The notes: generated by a model from the sequence alone, not told the origin. Shown: positions 24,661-33,570, numbered from the stretch's first letter. The stretch is 64,000 bases of DNA from DATFQI01 sp963816955 (GCA_963816955.1 CAWFME010000005.1:496001-560000), one strand, 5' to 3'. Numbers and translations: made by a program.

Positions 24661-26196
24661 ATGGAGGTTCGCCGCGACCTCGTCTGCGTACTACGCCGCC
24701 GGGTGACGGCGGCCGGGTTCTTCATCAACCTGGCCGGCGCGCTCAGCCTCGCGGTCTACATGCTCGTCGTCTATCCCTCGCGCGACGCGGCGGGCATCCT
24801 CGGAGAGCTGTGGATCGGGTTCGGCGCCGTGACGCTCTACAACACGGTGGCCGGGCTGAGCGCGTACCGCACGGCGGCGCCGTGGTTCGAGAGCATGCGC
24901 GCCTGGATGGGGAGCGGCGCCCAGCCCTCGCCCGAGCAGTGCCGCACGGTGCTCGCGCTGCCCGCTCGCTACGCGCGCATGACGGCGGTCCGCTGGGCGA
25001 TCGGCATCGCGATCTTCGGCACCGCCGAGCTGACGGCGTCCGTGGCGATGGCGACCGAGGTGGCCGTCGGCTCCGCGCTCGCCGGGCTGACCGCCACGGC
25101 CGCGGTCTACCTGGCGGTCGAGTGGCTGATGCGCCCGGGTGTCGCGCTCGCGCTCGCCCCGGAGGCGCCGCCCGACGCGCACTCGCTCGGCATCGGCCCG
25201 CGCCTGGTGCTGACGTGGGTGCTCTGCTCCGGCGTGCCGATCCTGATGCTCGCGCTGATCCCCGTGAGCCGCGACGTCACCGATCCGGACGCGCTCGTGG
25301 CGCCGACCCTGTTCGCCGCCGGGATGGCGCTCGTCACCGGCCTCGTCGCGACGAAGCTCGCCACGCTCGGCGTCACGCGGCCGATCCGGGCGCTGCGGCG
25401 GGCGGTCGACGCCGTCGCCGAGGGCGACCTCGGCGTCACGGTCGACGTCGACGACGGCAGCGAGGTCGGCCGCCTGCAGGCCGGCTTCAACACGATGCTC
25501 GGCGGGCTGCGCGAGCGCGAGCGCCTGCGCGACCTCTACGGGCGCCAGGTCGGGCCGGACGTCGCGCGCGCGGCGCTCGAGCAGGGCGCGGAGCTCGGCG
25601 GCCGGCGCGCCGAGATCTCGGCGCTGTACATCGACGTGGTCGGCTCGACCACGCTGGCCGAGCGCGAGGCCCCCGAGCGGGTCGTGGCGCTGCTCAACGA
25701 CTTCTTCGCCGCGGTCGTCGAGGTCGTCGACGCCCACGAGGGGCTCGTGAACAAGTTCGAGGGCGACGCCGCGCTGTGCGTGTTCGGCGCACCGGTCCCG
25801 CTCGAGGACCACGCGGGCCACGCGCTCGCCGCCGCGCGCGACCTGCAGCGCGCCGTCGGCGCGCTCGACGGCGGGCTCGAAGCGGCCATCGGCGTCGCCA
25901 CGGGCACCGTGGTGGCCGGCTGGGTCGGCGCGGAGACGCGCTTCGAGTACACCGTCGTCGGCGACCCGGTCAACGAGGCGGCGCGCCTCAGCGAGGCGGC
26001 CAAGCGGCGGTCCACGAAGCTGCTCGCGTCCGGCGTCGCGCTCGAGCGCGCCGGGCGCTCGGAGGCCGCGCGCTGGCGCTTCGACGGCGAGCTGCGGCTG
26101 CGCGGGCGCAGCGCCCCGACCCGGCTGGCCGTGCCGGTCGGCGCGTCGCGGGCAGAGGTCGGACCGCGCAGGCTCGCGGGCGGCGCGACGGGGTAG
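24661..26196 (+). CDS. Membrane adenylate/guanylate cyclase with HAMP domain
   Basis: This is a 511-residue class III nucleotide cyclase. The N-terminal half has about six membrane helices, followed by a HAMP linker (VTRPIRALRRAVDAVAEGDLGV, about residues 240-290). The catalytic domain starts near residue 318. The two metal Asp residues are in LYIDVVGST and NKFEGDAALCVFG, and the Lys of NKFEGD fits adenine recognition, so cAMP is the likelier product. The TVVGDPVNEAARL block carries the transition-state Asn region. This architecture is typical of actinobacterial receptor-type cyclases. A short hairpin follows the stop. Confidence 0.92.
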   Translation: MEVRRDLVCVLRRRVTAAGFFINLAGALSLAVYMLVVYPSRDAAGILGELWIGFGAVTLYNTVAGLSAYRTAAPWFESMRAWMGSGAQPSPEQCRTVLALPARYARMTAVRWAIGIAIFGTAELTASVAMATEVAVGSALAGLTATAAVYLAVEWLMRPGVALALAPEAPPDAHSLGIGPRLVLTWVLCSGVPILMLALIPVSRDVTDPDALVAPTLFAAGMALVTGLVATKLATLGVTRPIRALRRAVDAVAEGDLGVTVDVDDGSEVGRLQAGFNTMLGGLRERERLRDLYGRQVGPDVARAALEQGAELGGRRAEISALYIDVVGSTTLAEREAPERVVALLNDFFAAVVEVVDAHEGLVNKFEGDAALCVFGAPVPLEDHAGHALAAARDLQRAVGALDGGLEAAIGVATGTVVAGWVGAETRFEYTVVGDPVNEAARLSEAAKRRSTKLLASGVALERAGRSEAARWRFDGELRLRGRSAPTRLAVPVGASRAEVGPRRLAGGATG

Positions 26197-26203
26197 CCGG
26201 CCA

Positions 26204-26219
26204 GTTCGGTCAGCCGAAC
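26204..26219 (+). terminator. Hairpin after the cyclase gene
   Basis: gttcgg (26204-26209), loop tcag, ccgaac (26214-26219). It lies 8 bp after the cyclase stop. It is a 6-bp stem without a T-run, so probably weak. Confidence 0.35.
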
Positions 26220-26277
26220 GGCGGGAGGGGAACCAGCCTCCTGTCCCAGGGTGGTGGGAGCGGAGACCATTGATGAT

Positions 26278-26293
26278 GATTGCGTGAGCAATC
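26278..26293. promoter_or_regulatory. Inverted repeat before the Vgb-like gene
   Basis: gattgc-gtga-gcaatc forms a 6-bp inverted repeat 44 bp upstream of the start. The surrounding sequence is unusually AT-rich for this chromosome (attgatgatgattgc), suggesting the promoter region and a possible operator. Confidence 0.4.
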
Positions 26294-26336
26294 ACGACAT
26301 ACCTCCCCAGCTCCCCACCCATCCCGGAGGTCGTAC

Positions 26337-27287
26337 ATGCAGATCCCCCTCGGGCGGCTCGCCGCCCTGACGGCGGTCGCGGTCGCCGTGAGCGCCGCCC
26401 CCGCGCTCGCCGGCGCGCCCGCCAAGGAGTTCTCCCTCCGCGCCGACCACGCCGTGCCCGCCGACATCGCGGCCGGTCCCGACGGCGCGCTCTACGTGCC
26501 CGACGGCGGCGAGGGCCGCCTGTGGCGCATCACCACGTCCGGCAAGGTCTCCTCGCTCCACCTCGGCGGCGGCCCCGCCGGTGTGGCGGCCGGGCCTGAC
26601 GGCGCGGTCTGGGTCACCGACCGCAGCGAAGACCGCATCCACCGCGTCCGCGGCCGCGACGTCACGTCGTACGCGCTCCCCACGGACGGCGCGTTCCCGA
26701 CCTCGATCGCGGCCGGCGCCGACGGCGCGCTGTGGTTCACGGAGGCGCGCGCCGACAAGATCGGCCGCATCACCGTCGACGGCGACGTCACGGAGTATCC
26801 GCTCGCGACGACCGGGGCCTTCCCGGGCGACATCGTCGCCGGGCCCGACGGCGCGCTCTGGTTCTCCGAGGCCGGCGCGGACCGCGTCGGCCGCATCACC
26901 ACGGACGGCCAGGTGGCCGAGTACGACCTCGGCGCAGGGGCGCTCCCCGGGCCGATCGCCCCCGGGCCCGACGGCGCGCTCTACATCGGCGAGCGCGACC
27001 GCAACACGATCGCCCGCATGACGACCGCCGGGGTGATCACCGACCGCTACGCGATCCCGGCGGCGAACGCCGACCCGATCGACCTGGCGTTCGCGCCGGA
27101 CGGCGATCTGTGGATCGCCGAGCACTCGATCGGCGTGCTCGGGCGGATGGAGCTCGGCGGCGCGTTCGGCGCGAGCCGGCGCATCAAGAGCAGCCCGGAC
27201 GCGATGACGATCGGGCCCGACGGCGCCGTCTGGTACGCCTCGGCCGACGGCGACGGGCGCGTCGGCCGCGTCGACCCGTCCCGCTGA
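26337..27287 (+). CDS. Secreted beta-propeller protein of the virginiamycin B lyase (Vgb) family
   Basis: This 316-residue exported protein has a Sec signal (LAALTAVAVAVSAAPALAG) and then seven repeats of the form GPDGALWF...DKIGRITxDGxV, one per propeller blade. This is the Vgb/streptogramin-lyase-like or SMP-30-like propeller. The real Vgb is cytoplasmic and opens streptogramin B rings; an exported version need not have that activity, and a binding or lactonase-like role is possible. ATG 26337 follows a strong cggagg site. It is a single gene between the cyclase and a saccharopine dehydrogenase-like gene. Confidence 0.85.
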   Translation: MQIPLGRLAALTAVAVAVSAAPALAGAPAKEFSLRADHAVPADIAAGPDGALYVPDGGEGRLWRITTSGKVSSLHLGGGPAGVAAGPDGAVWVTDRSEDRIHRVRGRDVTSYALPTDGAFPTSIAAGADGALWFTEARADKIGRITVDGDVTEYPLATTGAFPGDIVAGPDGALWFSEAGADRVGRITTDGQVAEYDLGAGALPGPIAPGPDGALYIGERDRNTIARMTTAGVITDRYAIPAANADPIDLAFAPDGDLWIAEHSIGVLGRMELGGAFGASRRIKSSPDAMTIGPDGAVWYASADGDGRVGRVDPSR

Positions 27288-27358
27288 GCGGCACGGCTCC
27301 GGGACCGGGCTCAGGTCCCGGAGCGCGCCGCCGGCGCGCGCGGGTAGGCTCCCGCGCC

Positions 27359-28588
27359 GTGCGCATCCTCGTCCTCGGCGCCGGCGGGGTGGGGGCGGCC
27401 TTCGCCGCCATCGCCCGCCGCCGCGACTTCTTCGACCACATGGTCCTCGCGGACCTCGACCCGGCGCGCGCCCGCGCCGCGATCGCCGGCCTCGACGACG
27501 GGCGCTTCGCCTCGACGGGCGTCGACGCGAGCGACCGCCGCGCGATCGTCGAGCTCGCCCGCGCCGAGCGCGCCGACGTGATCCTCAACGCCTGCGACCC
27601 GCGGCTGAACCCGCCGATCTTCGAGGCCGCCTTCGAGGCCCGCACCACCTACCTCGACATGGCGATGACCCTGTCGCGCCGGCATCCTGAGCAGCCCTAC
27701 GAGCGGACGGGCGTGATGCTCGGCGACGAGCAGTTCGCCGCCGCGGGCGAGTGGGAGCAGGCAGGCCTGCTCGCGCTCGTCGGCATCGGCGTCGAGCCCG
27801 GGCTCTCCGACGTGTTCGCCCGCTACGCGCAGGACCACCTGTTCTCCGCGATCGACGAGGTCGGGGTCCGCGACGGCGCCGACCTCGCCGTCGAGGGCCA
27901 CGCGTTCGCGCCGACGTTCTCGATCTGGACCACGATCGAGGAGTGCCTGAACCCGCCGCTGATCTGGGAGCGCGAGCGCGGCTTCTACACGACCGCGCCG
28001 TTCTCGGAGCCCGAGCTGTTCGAGTTCCCCGAGGGCATCGGCCCGGTCGAGTGCGTCAACGTCGAGCACGAGGAGGTCGTGCTGGTCCCGCGACACGTCG
28101 ACTGCAACCGGGTGACGTTCAAGTACGGGCTCGGCGAGGAGTTCATCGGCGTGCTGCGCACGCTGAACCTGCTCGGGCTGGACTCGACCGAGCCGCTGGA
28201 CGTCCGCGGCGTGAAAGTGGCGCCACGCGACGTCGTCGCCGCCGCGCTGCCGGATCCCGCGACGCTCGGCGACCGCATGACCGGCCGCACCTGCGCGGGC
28301 ACGCTCGTGACCGGCACCGGCAAGGACGGGCAGCCGCGCGCGACCTACCTCTACCACGTGGCCGACAACGAGACGACGATGCGCGCCGACGGCGTGCAGG
28401 CCGTCGTCTGGCAGACCGCGATCAACCCCGTCGCGGCGCTCGAGCTGCTCGCGAGCGGCGCCTGGTCGGGCGCCGGCGTGCTCGGCCCCGAGGCCTTCGA
28501 CGCGGTGCCGTTCCTGGACAAGCTCGCCGAGCTCGGCTCCCCGCACGGGGTCGACGAGCGGGATCCGGCGAACCCGCTCGTGCGCTGA
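27359..28588 (+). CDS. Saccharopine dehydrogenase-like NAD(P)-binding oxidoreductase
   Basis: This is a 409-residue protein. The N-terminal Rossmann fold begins ILVLGAGGVGAAFA, and NACDPRLNPPIFEAAFEARTTYLDMAM follows. The C-terminal part (GIGVEPGLSDVFARYAQD, CVNVEHEEVVLVPRH) has the family pattern of saccharopine dehydrogenase and lysine-6-dehydrogenase-like enzymes. Lysine catabolism or polyamine-related reductions are possible, but the substrate is not readable. GTG 27359 begins at the glycine-rich strand. It is convergent with the SPW-like membrane protein gene, the stops 2 bp apart. Confidence 0.85.
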   Translation: MRILVLGAGGVGAAFAAIARRRDFFDHMVLADLDPARARAAIAGLDDGRFASTGVDASDRRAIVELARAERADVILNACDPRLNPPIFEAAFEARTTYLDMAMTLSRRHPEQPYERTGVMLGDEQFAAAGEWEQAGLLALVGIGVEPGLSDVFARYAQDHLFSAIDEVGVRDGADLAVEGHAFAPTFSIWTTIEECLNPPLIWERERGFYTTAPFSEPELFEFPEGIGPVECVNVEHEEVVLVPRHVDCNRVTFKYGLGEEFIGVLRTLNLLGLDSTEPLDVRGVKVAPRDVVAAALPDPATLGDRMTGRTCAGTLVTGTGKDGQPRATYLYHVADNETTMRADGVQAVVWQTAINPVAALELLASGAWSGAGVLGPEAFDAVPFLDKLAELGSPHGVDERDPANPLVR

Positions 28589-28589
28589 A

Positions 28590-28982
28590 TCAGGCCGCCT
28601 TGCGCGGGCGGCGGCGCGGGCGCTCGTCGCTGACGAAGCGCGTCGCGATCGTGAGGAGCAGGTGCACGACCCCGAGGACGATGAAGAACGGGGTGGCGGT
28701 GCCGTCGTCGCTGAAGCCGAACAGGAACGGCGCGGCGATGAGCACCGCCGCCAGCAGGAAGTCGATCACGGCGTGCGCCTGCACGGGGATCGACTTGATG
28801 AGCCCGGTCGGGAGCGCCGTCGAGGCGGTCACGACCAGCACGAGCACCCCGACGACGATCGAGACCGCGGTGGCGGTGTCGTCGTCGAAGGAGAACAGGA
28901 ACGGGGCCGCGATGAACAGCGCGGCGGCGAGGTACTCGATCACTCCGTGGACGAAGGCCGGGATCGGCCCCTGCTTGAACAT
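28590..28982 (-). CDS. Duplicated four-helix membrane protein, SPW-repeat-like
   Basis: This 130-residue protein is made of two similar halves: HGVIEYLAAALFIAAPFLFSFDDD and HAVIDFLLAAVLIAAPFLFGFSDD, each followed by a second hydrophobic segment. That gives four membrane helices by internal duplication. This resembles small SPW-repeat-type membrane proteins. The tail is Arg/Pro-rich and cytoplasmic. ATG 28982 lies 16 bp downstream of the pfp stop on the same strand, so the two may share a transcript. Confidence 0.75.
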   Translation of the reverse strand: MFKQGPIPAFVHGVIEYLAAALFIAAPFLFSFDDDTATAVSIVVGVLVLVVTASTALPTGLIKSIPVQAHAVIDFLLAAVLIAAPFLFGFSDDGTATPFFIVLGVVHLLLTIATRFVSDERPRRRPRKAA

Positions 28983-28998
28983 GACGCGACCCTAGCGC

Positions 28999-30030
28999 TC
29001 AGCCGAAGAACACTTCGGCGGTCTCGAACAGCTCGGGGTCGAGCAGCTTCGGCTCCGCGAGCGCCTCGTCGAGCGGCACGAGCTCGATCTTCGTGCCGCG
29101 CAGCGCGGTCATCTTGCCGAAGTTCCCCTCGGTGACCGCGTCGACCGCGGCGACGCCGAAGCGGGTGCCGAGCACGCGGTCGTACGCGAGCGGCGTGCCG
29201 CCGCGCTGGACGTGGCCGAGGATCGTCATGCGCGACTCGAACCCCGTGCGCTGCTCGATCTCGCGCTCGAGCTCGACCGCGATGCCGCCGAGGCGGGCGT
29301 GGCCGAACGCGTCGGTGCCGGCGTGCTGGCTCCAGACCTCGCCGTCCTTGGGCGTGGCGCCCTCGGCGACCACGACGATCGAGAACGTGGCGCCGTTGGA
29401 CTGCCGGCGCATGAGGCGCTCGCAGATCTCGTCGAGGTCGAACGGGCGCTCGGGCACGAGGATCACGTCGGCGCCGCCGGCGAGGCCGGAGTAGCAGGCG
29501 ATCCAGCCCGCGTGGCGGCCCATCACCTCGACGATGATCACGCGGTTGTGCGACTCCGCGGTCGTGTGCAGGCGGTCGATCGCGTCCGTGGCGATCTGGA
29601 CGGCGGTCTGGAAGCCGAAGGTGAAGTCGGTGCCCGCGAGGTCGTTGTCGATCGTCTTCGGCACGCCGACGACGTTCACCCCGTCGTCCATCAGCCGCCG
29701 GGCGACGCCGAGCGTGTCCTCGCCGCCGATCGGGATCAGCGCGTCGACGCCCTGCTCGGCGAGCACGGCCTTGAGCTTCTCCAGCCCGCCCTCCTCCTTG
29801 TACGGGTTGGTCCTCGAGGTGCCGAGGATCGTCCCGCCGCGGTGGAGGATCCCGCGCGTGTTCTCGTAGGTGAGCGGGACGCAGTTGCCGGTCAGCACGC
29901 CCGCCCAGCCGTGGCGGAAGCCGAGGAAGTCGTGGCCGTGCACCGTGATGCCCTTGCGCACGACGGCGCGGATGACCGCGTTGAGGCCGGGGCAGTCGCC
30001 GCCGCCGGTAAGGACACCGATCCGTGACAT
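28999..30030 (-). CDS. pfp: 6-phosphofructokinase, predicted pyrophosphate-dependent
   Basis: This 343-residue phosphofructokinase interconverts fructose-6-phosphate and fructose-1,6-bisphosphate in glycolysis. It has GGGDCPGLN, PKTIDND with catalytic Asp128, and MGRHAGW and GHVQRGG substrate motifs. The phosphoryl-donor residues are Asp105 in IGGEDT and Lys125 in PKTIDND. In group III enzymes this Asp/Lys pair marks PPi use, while ATP enzymes have Gly at the first position. The reversible reaction would serve both glycolysis and gluconeogenesis. ATG 30030 is chosen over a longer frame because it starts the family N-terminus. Confidence 0.93.
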   Translation of the reverse strand: MSRIGVLTGGGDCPGLNAVIRAVVRKGITVHGHDFLGFRHGWAGVLTGNCVPLTYENTRGILHRGGTILGTSRTNPYKEEGGLEKLKAVLAEQGVDALIPIGGEDTLGVARRLMDDGVNVVGVPKTIDNDLAGTDFTFGFQTAVQIATDAIDRLHTTAESHNRVIIVEVMGRHAGWIACYSGLAGGADVILVPERPFDLDEICERLMRRQSNGATFSIVVVAEGATPKDGEVWSQHAGTDAFGHARLGGIAVELEREIEQRTGFESRMTILGHVQRGGTPLAYDRVLGTRFGVAAVDAVTEGNFGKMTALRGTKIELVPLDEALAEPKLLDPELFETAEVFFG

Positions 30031-30049
30031 GGCGCGCACCTTAACCACG

Positions 30050-30080
30050 GGAGCCGCCCTTCCACCGGAAGGGCGGCTCC
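30050..30080 (-). terminator. Strong 14-bp hairpin downstream of the MMPL gene
   Basis: ggagccgcccttcc (30050-30063), acc loop, ggaagggcggctcc (30067-30080): a perfect 14-bp stem. It lies 28 bp after the MMPL stop and 20 bp before the pfp start, and probably insulates the two genes. No T-run follows. Confidence 0.6.
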
Positions 30081-30108
30081 TCATTCCCCCCGGATGGGGG
30101 AGAGCGGT

Positions 30109-32334
30109 CTACGCGCGCGCGGGCTCCGGTGTGCCCTCGTGCGAGAGCTTCGGCAGCCAGTGCAGCCGCCTGGGGAGGTACCAGTTGCGCTCGCCGAGCA
30201 GCTTCATCGTCGCCGGCAGCAGCACCGCCCGCACGAGCGTCGCGTCGATGAGGATCGCGGCCGCGAGGCCGACGCCCATCATCTTGAACTCGACCGAGCT
30301 GAGCGTCGCGAAGATCGCGAACACCGCGACCATCACCATCGCCGCGCTGGTCACGACGCCCGCCGTGGAGCGGATGCCGTGCGCGACCGCGTCGTCGGTG
30401 GACTCGCCGCGGTCGACCGCCTCGCGGATCCGGCTGAGGATGAACACGTGGTAGTCCATCGACAGGCCGAACAGGATCACGAAGAGGAACAGCGGCAGCC
30501 AGGCGGTGATGCCGCCGAGCGACTCGAATCCGAGCAGGCCCTCGCCGTGCCCGTCCTGGAAGACGAGCTTGAGGATGCCGTAGCTCGCGCCGACCGACAG
30601 CAGGTTCAGCAGGATCGCCTTGATCGGGACGACGATCGAGCGGAACGTTACGAGCAAGAGCAGGAACGCGAGCCCGAGGACGAACGCGAACACGAACGGC
30701 AGCCGCGCGTTCATCGCGTCGTTGAAGTCCTTCGAGCCGGCGGTCAGGCCGGTCACGTCGGTCTGCGTGCCGTCGACCGTCCCGATCGTGGTCGGGATGA
30801 CGTCGTCGCGCAGGGTGGCCAGCGCCGTCTCGGACTTCAGGTCGGTGCCGTCGCCCTGCATCGGGATCGAGACGACCGCCGCCTCCTTGCCCGGGCTGAT
30901 CTGCGTGGTGACCGGCTCGGCCATCTGGCCCGAGGCCAGCGCCGCGTCGGTCATCTGCGTGATGCCCTGCTGGACGGCCGGGGACGTGACGTCGTCGGCC
31001 TGGACGACGACCAGCGCCGGCAGCGGGCCGCCGGGGAACGCGGCCTGGATGCGGTCGTAGGTCTGCATCACCGGCAGGTCGTGCGGGATGCCGGCCACGC
31101 CGGGGTTGATCGTCTTCATGCCCAGCGCGGGGACGGCCAGGGCGATCAGGATCGCGCCCGAGGCGACGACGGAGACGACCGGGTGCGCGAGCACCTTGCC
31201 GAGGATCCAGCCCCAGACGCGGGACTCGCCGTGGTTGGAGTGGCGGCGCTTGCCGATGAACGGCACGCGGCCCTTCTCGACCTTGTCGCCGAGCTTGGAG
31301 AGCACGGCGGGCAGCACCGTCACCGAGCCGAGCACGGCGACCGCGACCACGAGCATCGTGCCGACCGCCATCGAGGTGAAGACGGCGTTGCCGGCGATCA
31401 GCATGCCGGCCATCGCGATCAGGACGGTCACGCCCGAGATCAGCACGGCCTGGCCTGAGGTCGCCGCCGCGAACTCGAGCGCGGCCTCGTTGGAGCGCCC
31501 GGCGTCGCGCTCCTCCATCTTGCGGCGGAGGTAGAACATCGAGTAGTCGACGCCGACCGCGAGGCCGACGAGCAGCACGACGCTCGAGGCGGCGTCCGCC
31601 ATCGGGACGATCTGGCTGATCGGCGCGAGCAGCCCGAGCGTGCCCATCACGGCCGTGAGGCCGAGCAGCAGCGGGACGCCGGCGGCGATCAGCGCGCCGA
31701 AGGCGACCACGAGGATCAGCAGCGTGATCGGGAGCGAGAGCGACTCCGCGCGCTGGAAGTCCTTCTCGAACTGCGCGTTGAGCGCCTTCGCGGCGGACGC
31801 GTCGCCGAACTGCTCGATGCGCAGCTCGGGGTTGGCCTTCTGCGCGGCGGCGACGGCGGCCAGCGAGGAGTCGACGTTCTTCTCGGACTCCTCCATGTCG
31901 CCGGGCACCTTGAAGGTCACGAGCGCGGAGCGCCCGTCCTTGGAGATCTGGCCCTCGTTGCCCTTGGCGAACGGGGATTCGACATCGCGCACGTTCCCGG
32001 CCTTGCCGAGCTCGGCGGCCACGTCGCCGACCGCGGCGCGGAACGCCGGGTCGGTGGCCTCGCCATCGCCCTTGACCTGGACGAGCACGGACTCCGACGC
32101 CTCCTTGGGGAACGCGTCGGCGCGGGCCTGGTCGGCCGCGCGCGAGGAGCCGTTGCCCTGCTCCTCGGGAGCGAGGGTCTTGGTACCGACCATGCCGCCG
32201 ATGACGAACGCGGTCGCCACGAACGCGAGCCATCCGAACACGGCCGTCTTGCGGTGCTGCGCGGACCAGCGCCCTGCGCGAGCCGCGAGGTTGGAGTGGG
32301 GCAAGTTGCCTGCCTTCCGGTCCTGGGGGGTCAC
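30109..32334 (-). CDS. MMPL/RND family membrane transporter
   Basis: This is a 741-residue transporter with about 12 membrane helices in two repeats, each after a large extracytoplasmic loop. The N-terminal helix is KTAVFGWLAFVATAFVIGGMVG. The RND-type motifs are GLAVGVDYSMFYLRRKMEERDAG and the second-half GLSMDYHVFILSRIREAVDRGEST. Members export lipids or hydrophobic compounds by proton force. The GTG at 32334 is preferred to a longer frame. No biosynthetic partners are nearby, so the cargo is unknown. Confidence 0.9.
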   Translation of the reverse strand: MTPQDRKAGNLPHSNLAARAGRWSAQHRKTAVFGWLAFVATAFVIGGMVGTKTLAPEEQGNGSSRAADQARADAFPKEASESVLVQVKGDGEATDPAFRAAVGDVAAELGKAGNVRDVESPFAKGNEGQISKDGRSALVTFKVPGDMEESEKNVDSSLAAVAAAQKANPELRIEQFGDASAAKALNAQFEKDFQRAESLSLPITLLILVVAFGALIAAGVPLLLGLTAVMGTLGLLAPISQIVPMADAASSVVLLVGLAVGVDYSMFYLRRKMEERDAGRSNEAALEFAAATSGQAVLISGVTVLIAMAGMLIAGNAVFTSMAVGTMLVVAVAVLGSVTVLPAVLSKLGDKVEKGRVPFIGKRRHSNHGESRVWGWILGKVLAHPVVSVVASGAILIALAVPALGMKTINPGVAGIPHDLPVMQTYDRIQAAFPGGPLPALVVVQADDVTSPAVQQGITQMTDAALASGQMAEPVTTQISPGKEAAVVSIPMQGDGTDLKSETALATLRDDVIPTTIGTVDGTQTDVTGLTAGSKDFNDAMNARLPFVFAFVLGLAFLLLLVTFRSIVVPIKAILLNLLSVGASYGILKLVFQDGHGEGLLGFESLGGITAWLPLFLFVILFGLSMDYHVFILSRIREAVDRGESTDDAVAHGIRSTAGVVTSAAMVMVAVFAIFATLSSVEFKMMGVGLAAAILIDATLVRAVLLPATMKLLGERNWYLPRRLHWLPKLSHEGTPEPARA

Positions 32335-32445
32335 GGAAGCAAGCGTGCCGCCGATGGGGCGCGGCGGCATTGGTGGGGCCTGGCGTCTCCGGGTGCGGGG
32401 TTCCTCACCCCGCACCCTGAGGCGCTCCTGTCGCGATCTCCGGTC

Positions 32446-32508
32446 TTAGAAGACGAAGATCACGAGCAGGATGATGATGATGATCAGCGTGCCCAGTCCG
32501 ATGTACAT
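32446..32508 (-). CDS. 20-residue hydrophobic microprotein
   Basis: ATG 32508 to TAA 32446 encodes MYIGLGTLIIIIILLVIFVF, a nearly pure membrane helix. The run of Ile codons is all atc. A GC-rich chromosome rarely gives such an Ile-rich frame by chance. An in-frame start upstream is not seen, and a gcgggggta sequence precedes the ATG. It lies 60 bp from the RTX gene end and 112 bp before the MMPL start, on their strand. Confidence 0.5.
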   Translation of the reverse strand: MYIGLGTLIIIIILLVIFVF

Positions 32509-32568
32509 AGCGTCGGCATACCCCCGCTGCGTCGTTGGCACGCCGCCGCTATGAGAACGGACTGAGAA

Positions 32569-33450
32569 CTACGGCTGGTCGCCTTCGTTTCGGTCCTCGA
32601 CGCGCGAGTCCGCGCGGTTCGGCGCTCGCCGCGCGACGACCTCGCACGAGTTGTCCTCCGTGACGTCCTTGAAGTCGAGCAGCGCCCTGTCGATGCCCGG
32701 CCCGCAGTTGACGACGTCGCGCTCGCCGTCGCGGACGGCGATGCGGTCGTCGCCGTTGCCACCGCGGACGGTGTCGCCCGTCTGGTCGTCCGGACCGTCC
32801 ACGTCCTTGCGCGAGAGCGCGAACAGCCGGTCGTTGCCGTCGCCGCCATCCGTGGTGTCCGTGCCCTTGTTGGCGAAGATCGTGTCGTCGCCCGGGCCGC
32901 CGTTCTGGATGTCGTTCCCGAATCCGCCGGCCTGGAAGTCGTCGAACTCGCCGCCGTTGAGCGTGTCGTCGCCGGGGCCGGCGAGCAGCCGGTCGGCACC
33001 GCGACCGCCCTCGAGCAGGTCGTTGCCGCGCCACCCCCACAACAGGTCGCGCCCGTCGCCTCCGTAGATCTTGTCGGGACCGCGGCCGCCGTGCAGGCGG
33101 TCCTGGCTGACGAGGTCGCCGACGTCGTCGAGGTCGCCGCGCAGCGTGTCGGCGCCCTGGTTGCCCCAGATGACGTCGTCGCCGGCGAACCCGCCGATGG
33201 TGTCGTTGCCGCGCCCGCCGAACGCGCGGTCGTCGCCGGGACCGAGGTCCACGACGTCGTGCCCGCGCCGGGCGTGCACGCGGTCGTCGCCCGTGAGGGC
33301 GCTGATCTGGTCCCCTTCGGCCTTCCCGTGGATACGGTCGTTGCCGGGGGTCCCGGTGATGACCGCGCCGTACGCGGTCGTTGCAAGCAGGCCGGTGATG
33401 AGCGCGGTCGAAGCCGCGGCCGGCCAGAGACGCCTGCCAGAATCGGGCAT
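32569..33450 (-). CDS. Secreted RTX-type calcium-binding repeat protein
   Basis: This 293-residue exported protein has a short Sec signal (PAAASTALITGLLATTAYGA) and almost immediately RTX nonapeptide repeats (GTPGNDRIHG, GRGNDTIGGFAGDDVIWGNQGADTL, GRGPDKIYGGDGRDLLWG, GPGDDTLNGG, GNGDDRI). They fold as a calcium beta-roll. The acidic C-terminus contains NCGPGIDRALLD and a Cys in NSCEV. It is related in plan to the protein at 20541 but the repeats begin earlier. ATG 33450 follows caggaggca. Confidence 0.85.
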   Translation of the reverse strand: MPDSGRRLWPAAASTALITGLLATTAYGAVITGTPGNDRIHGKAEGDQISALTGDDRVHARRGHDVVDLGPGDDRAFGGRGNDTIGGFAGDDVIWGNQGADTLRGDLDDVGDLVSQDRLHGGRGPDKIYGGDGRDLLWGWRGNDLLEGGRGADRLLAGPGDDTLNGGEFDDFQAGGFGNDIQNGGPGDDTIFANKGTDTTDGGDGNDRLFALSRKDVDGPDDQTGDTVRGGNGDDRIAVRDGERDVVNCGPGIDRALLDFKDVTEDNSCEVVARRAPNRADSRVEDRNEGDQP

Positions 33451-33553
33451 GGGCCCTGCCTCCTGACTGATCGGTTGACGCCTAGGGAACACGCGCGGAC
33501 ACGCGCAAGTTGCGCCGCCCGCGCAGCTCGTTCCCCGGTCCGGGGGCGGGGCC

Positions 33554-33559
33554 TATACT
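33554..33559 (+). promoter_or_regulatory. -10 box of tRNA-Asp
   Basis: tatact lies 11 bp before the 5' end of tRNA-Asp. A weak -35-like ttcccc lies 17 bp upstream of it (33531-33536). Confidence 0.5.
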
Positions 33560-33570
33560 CCTCCTCGCTC

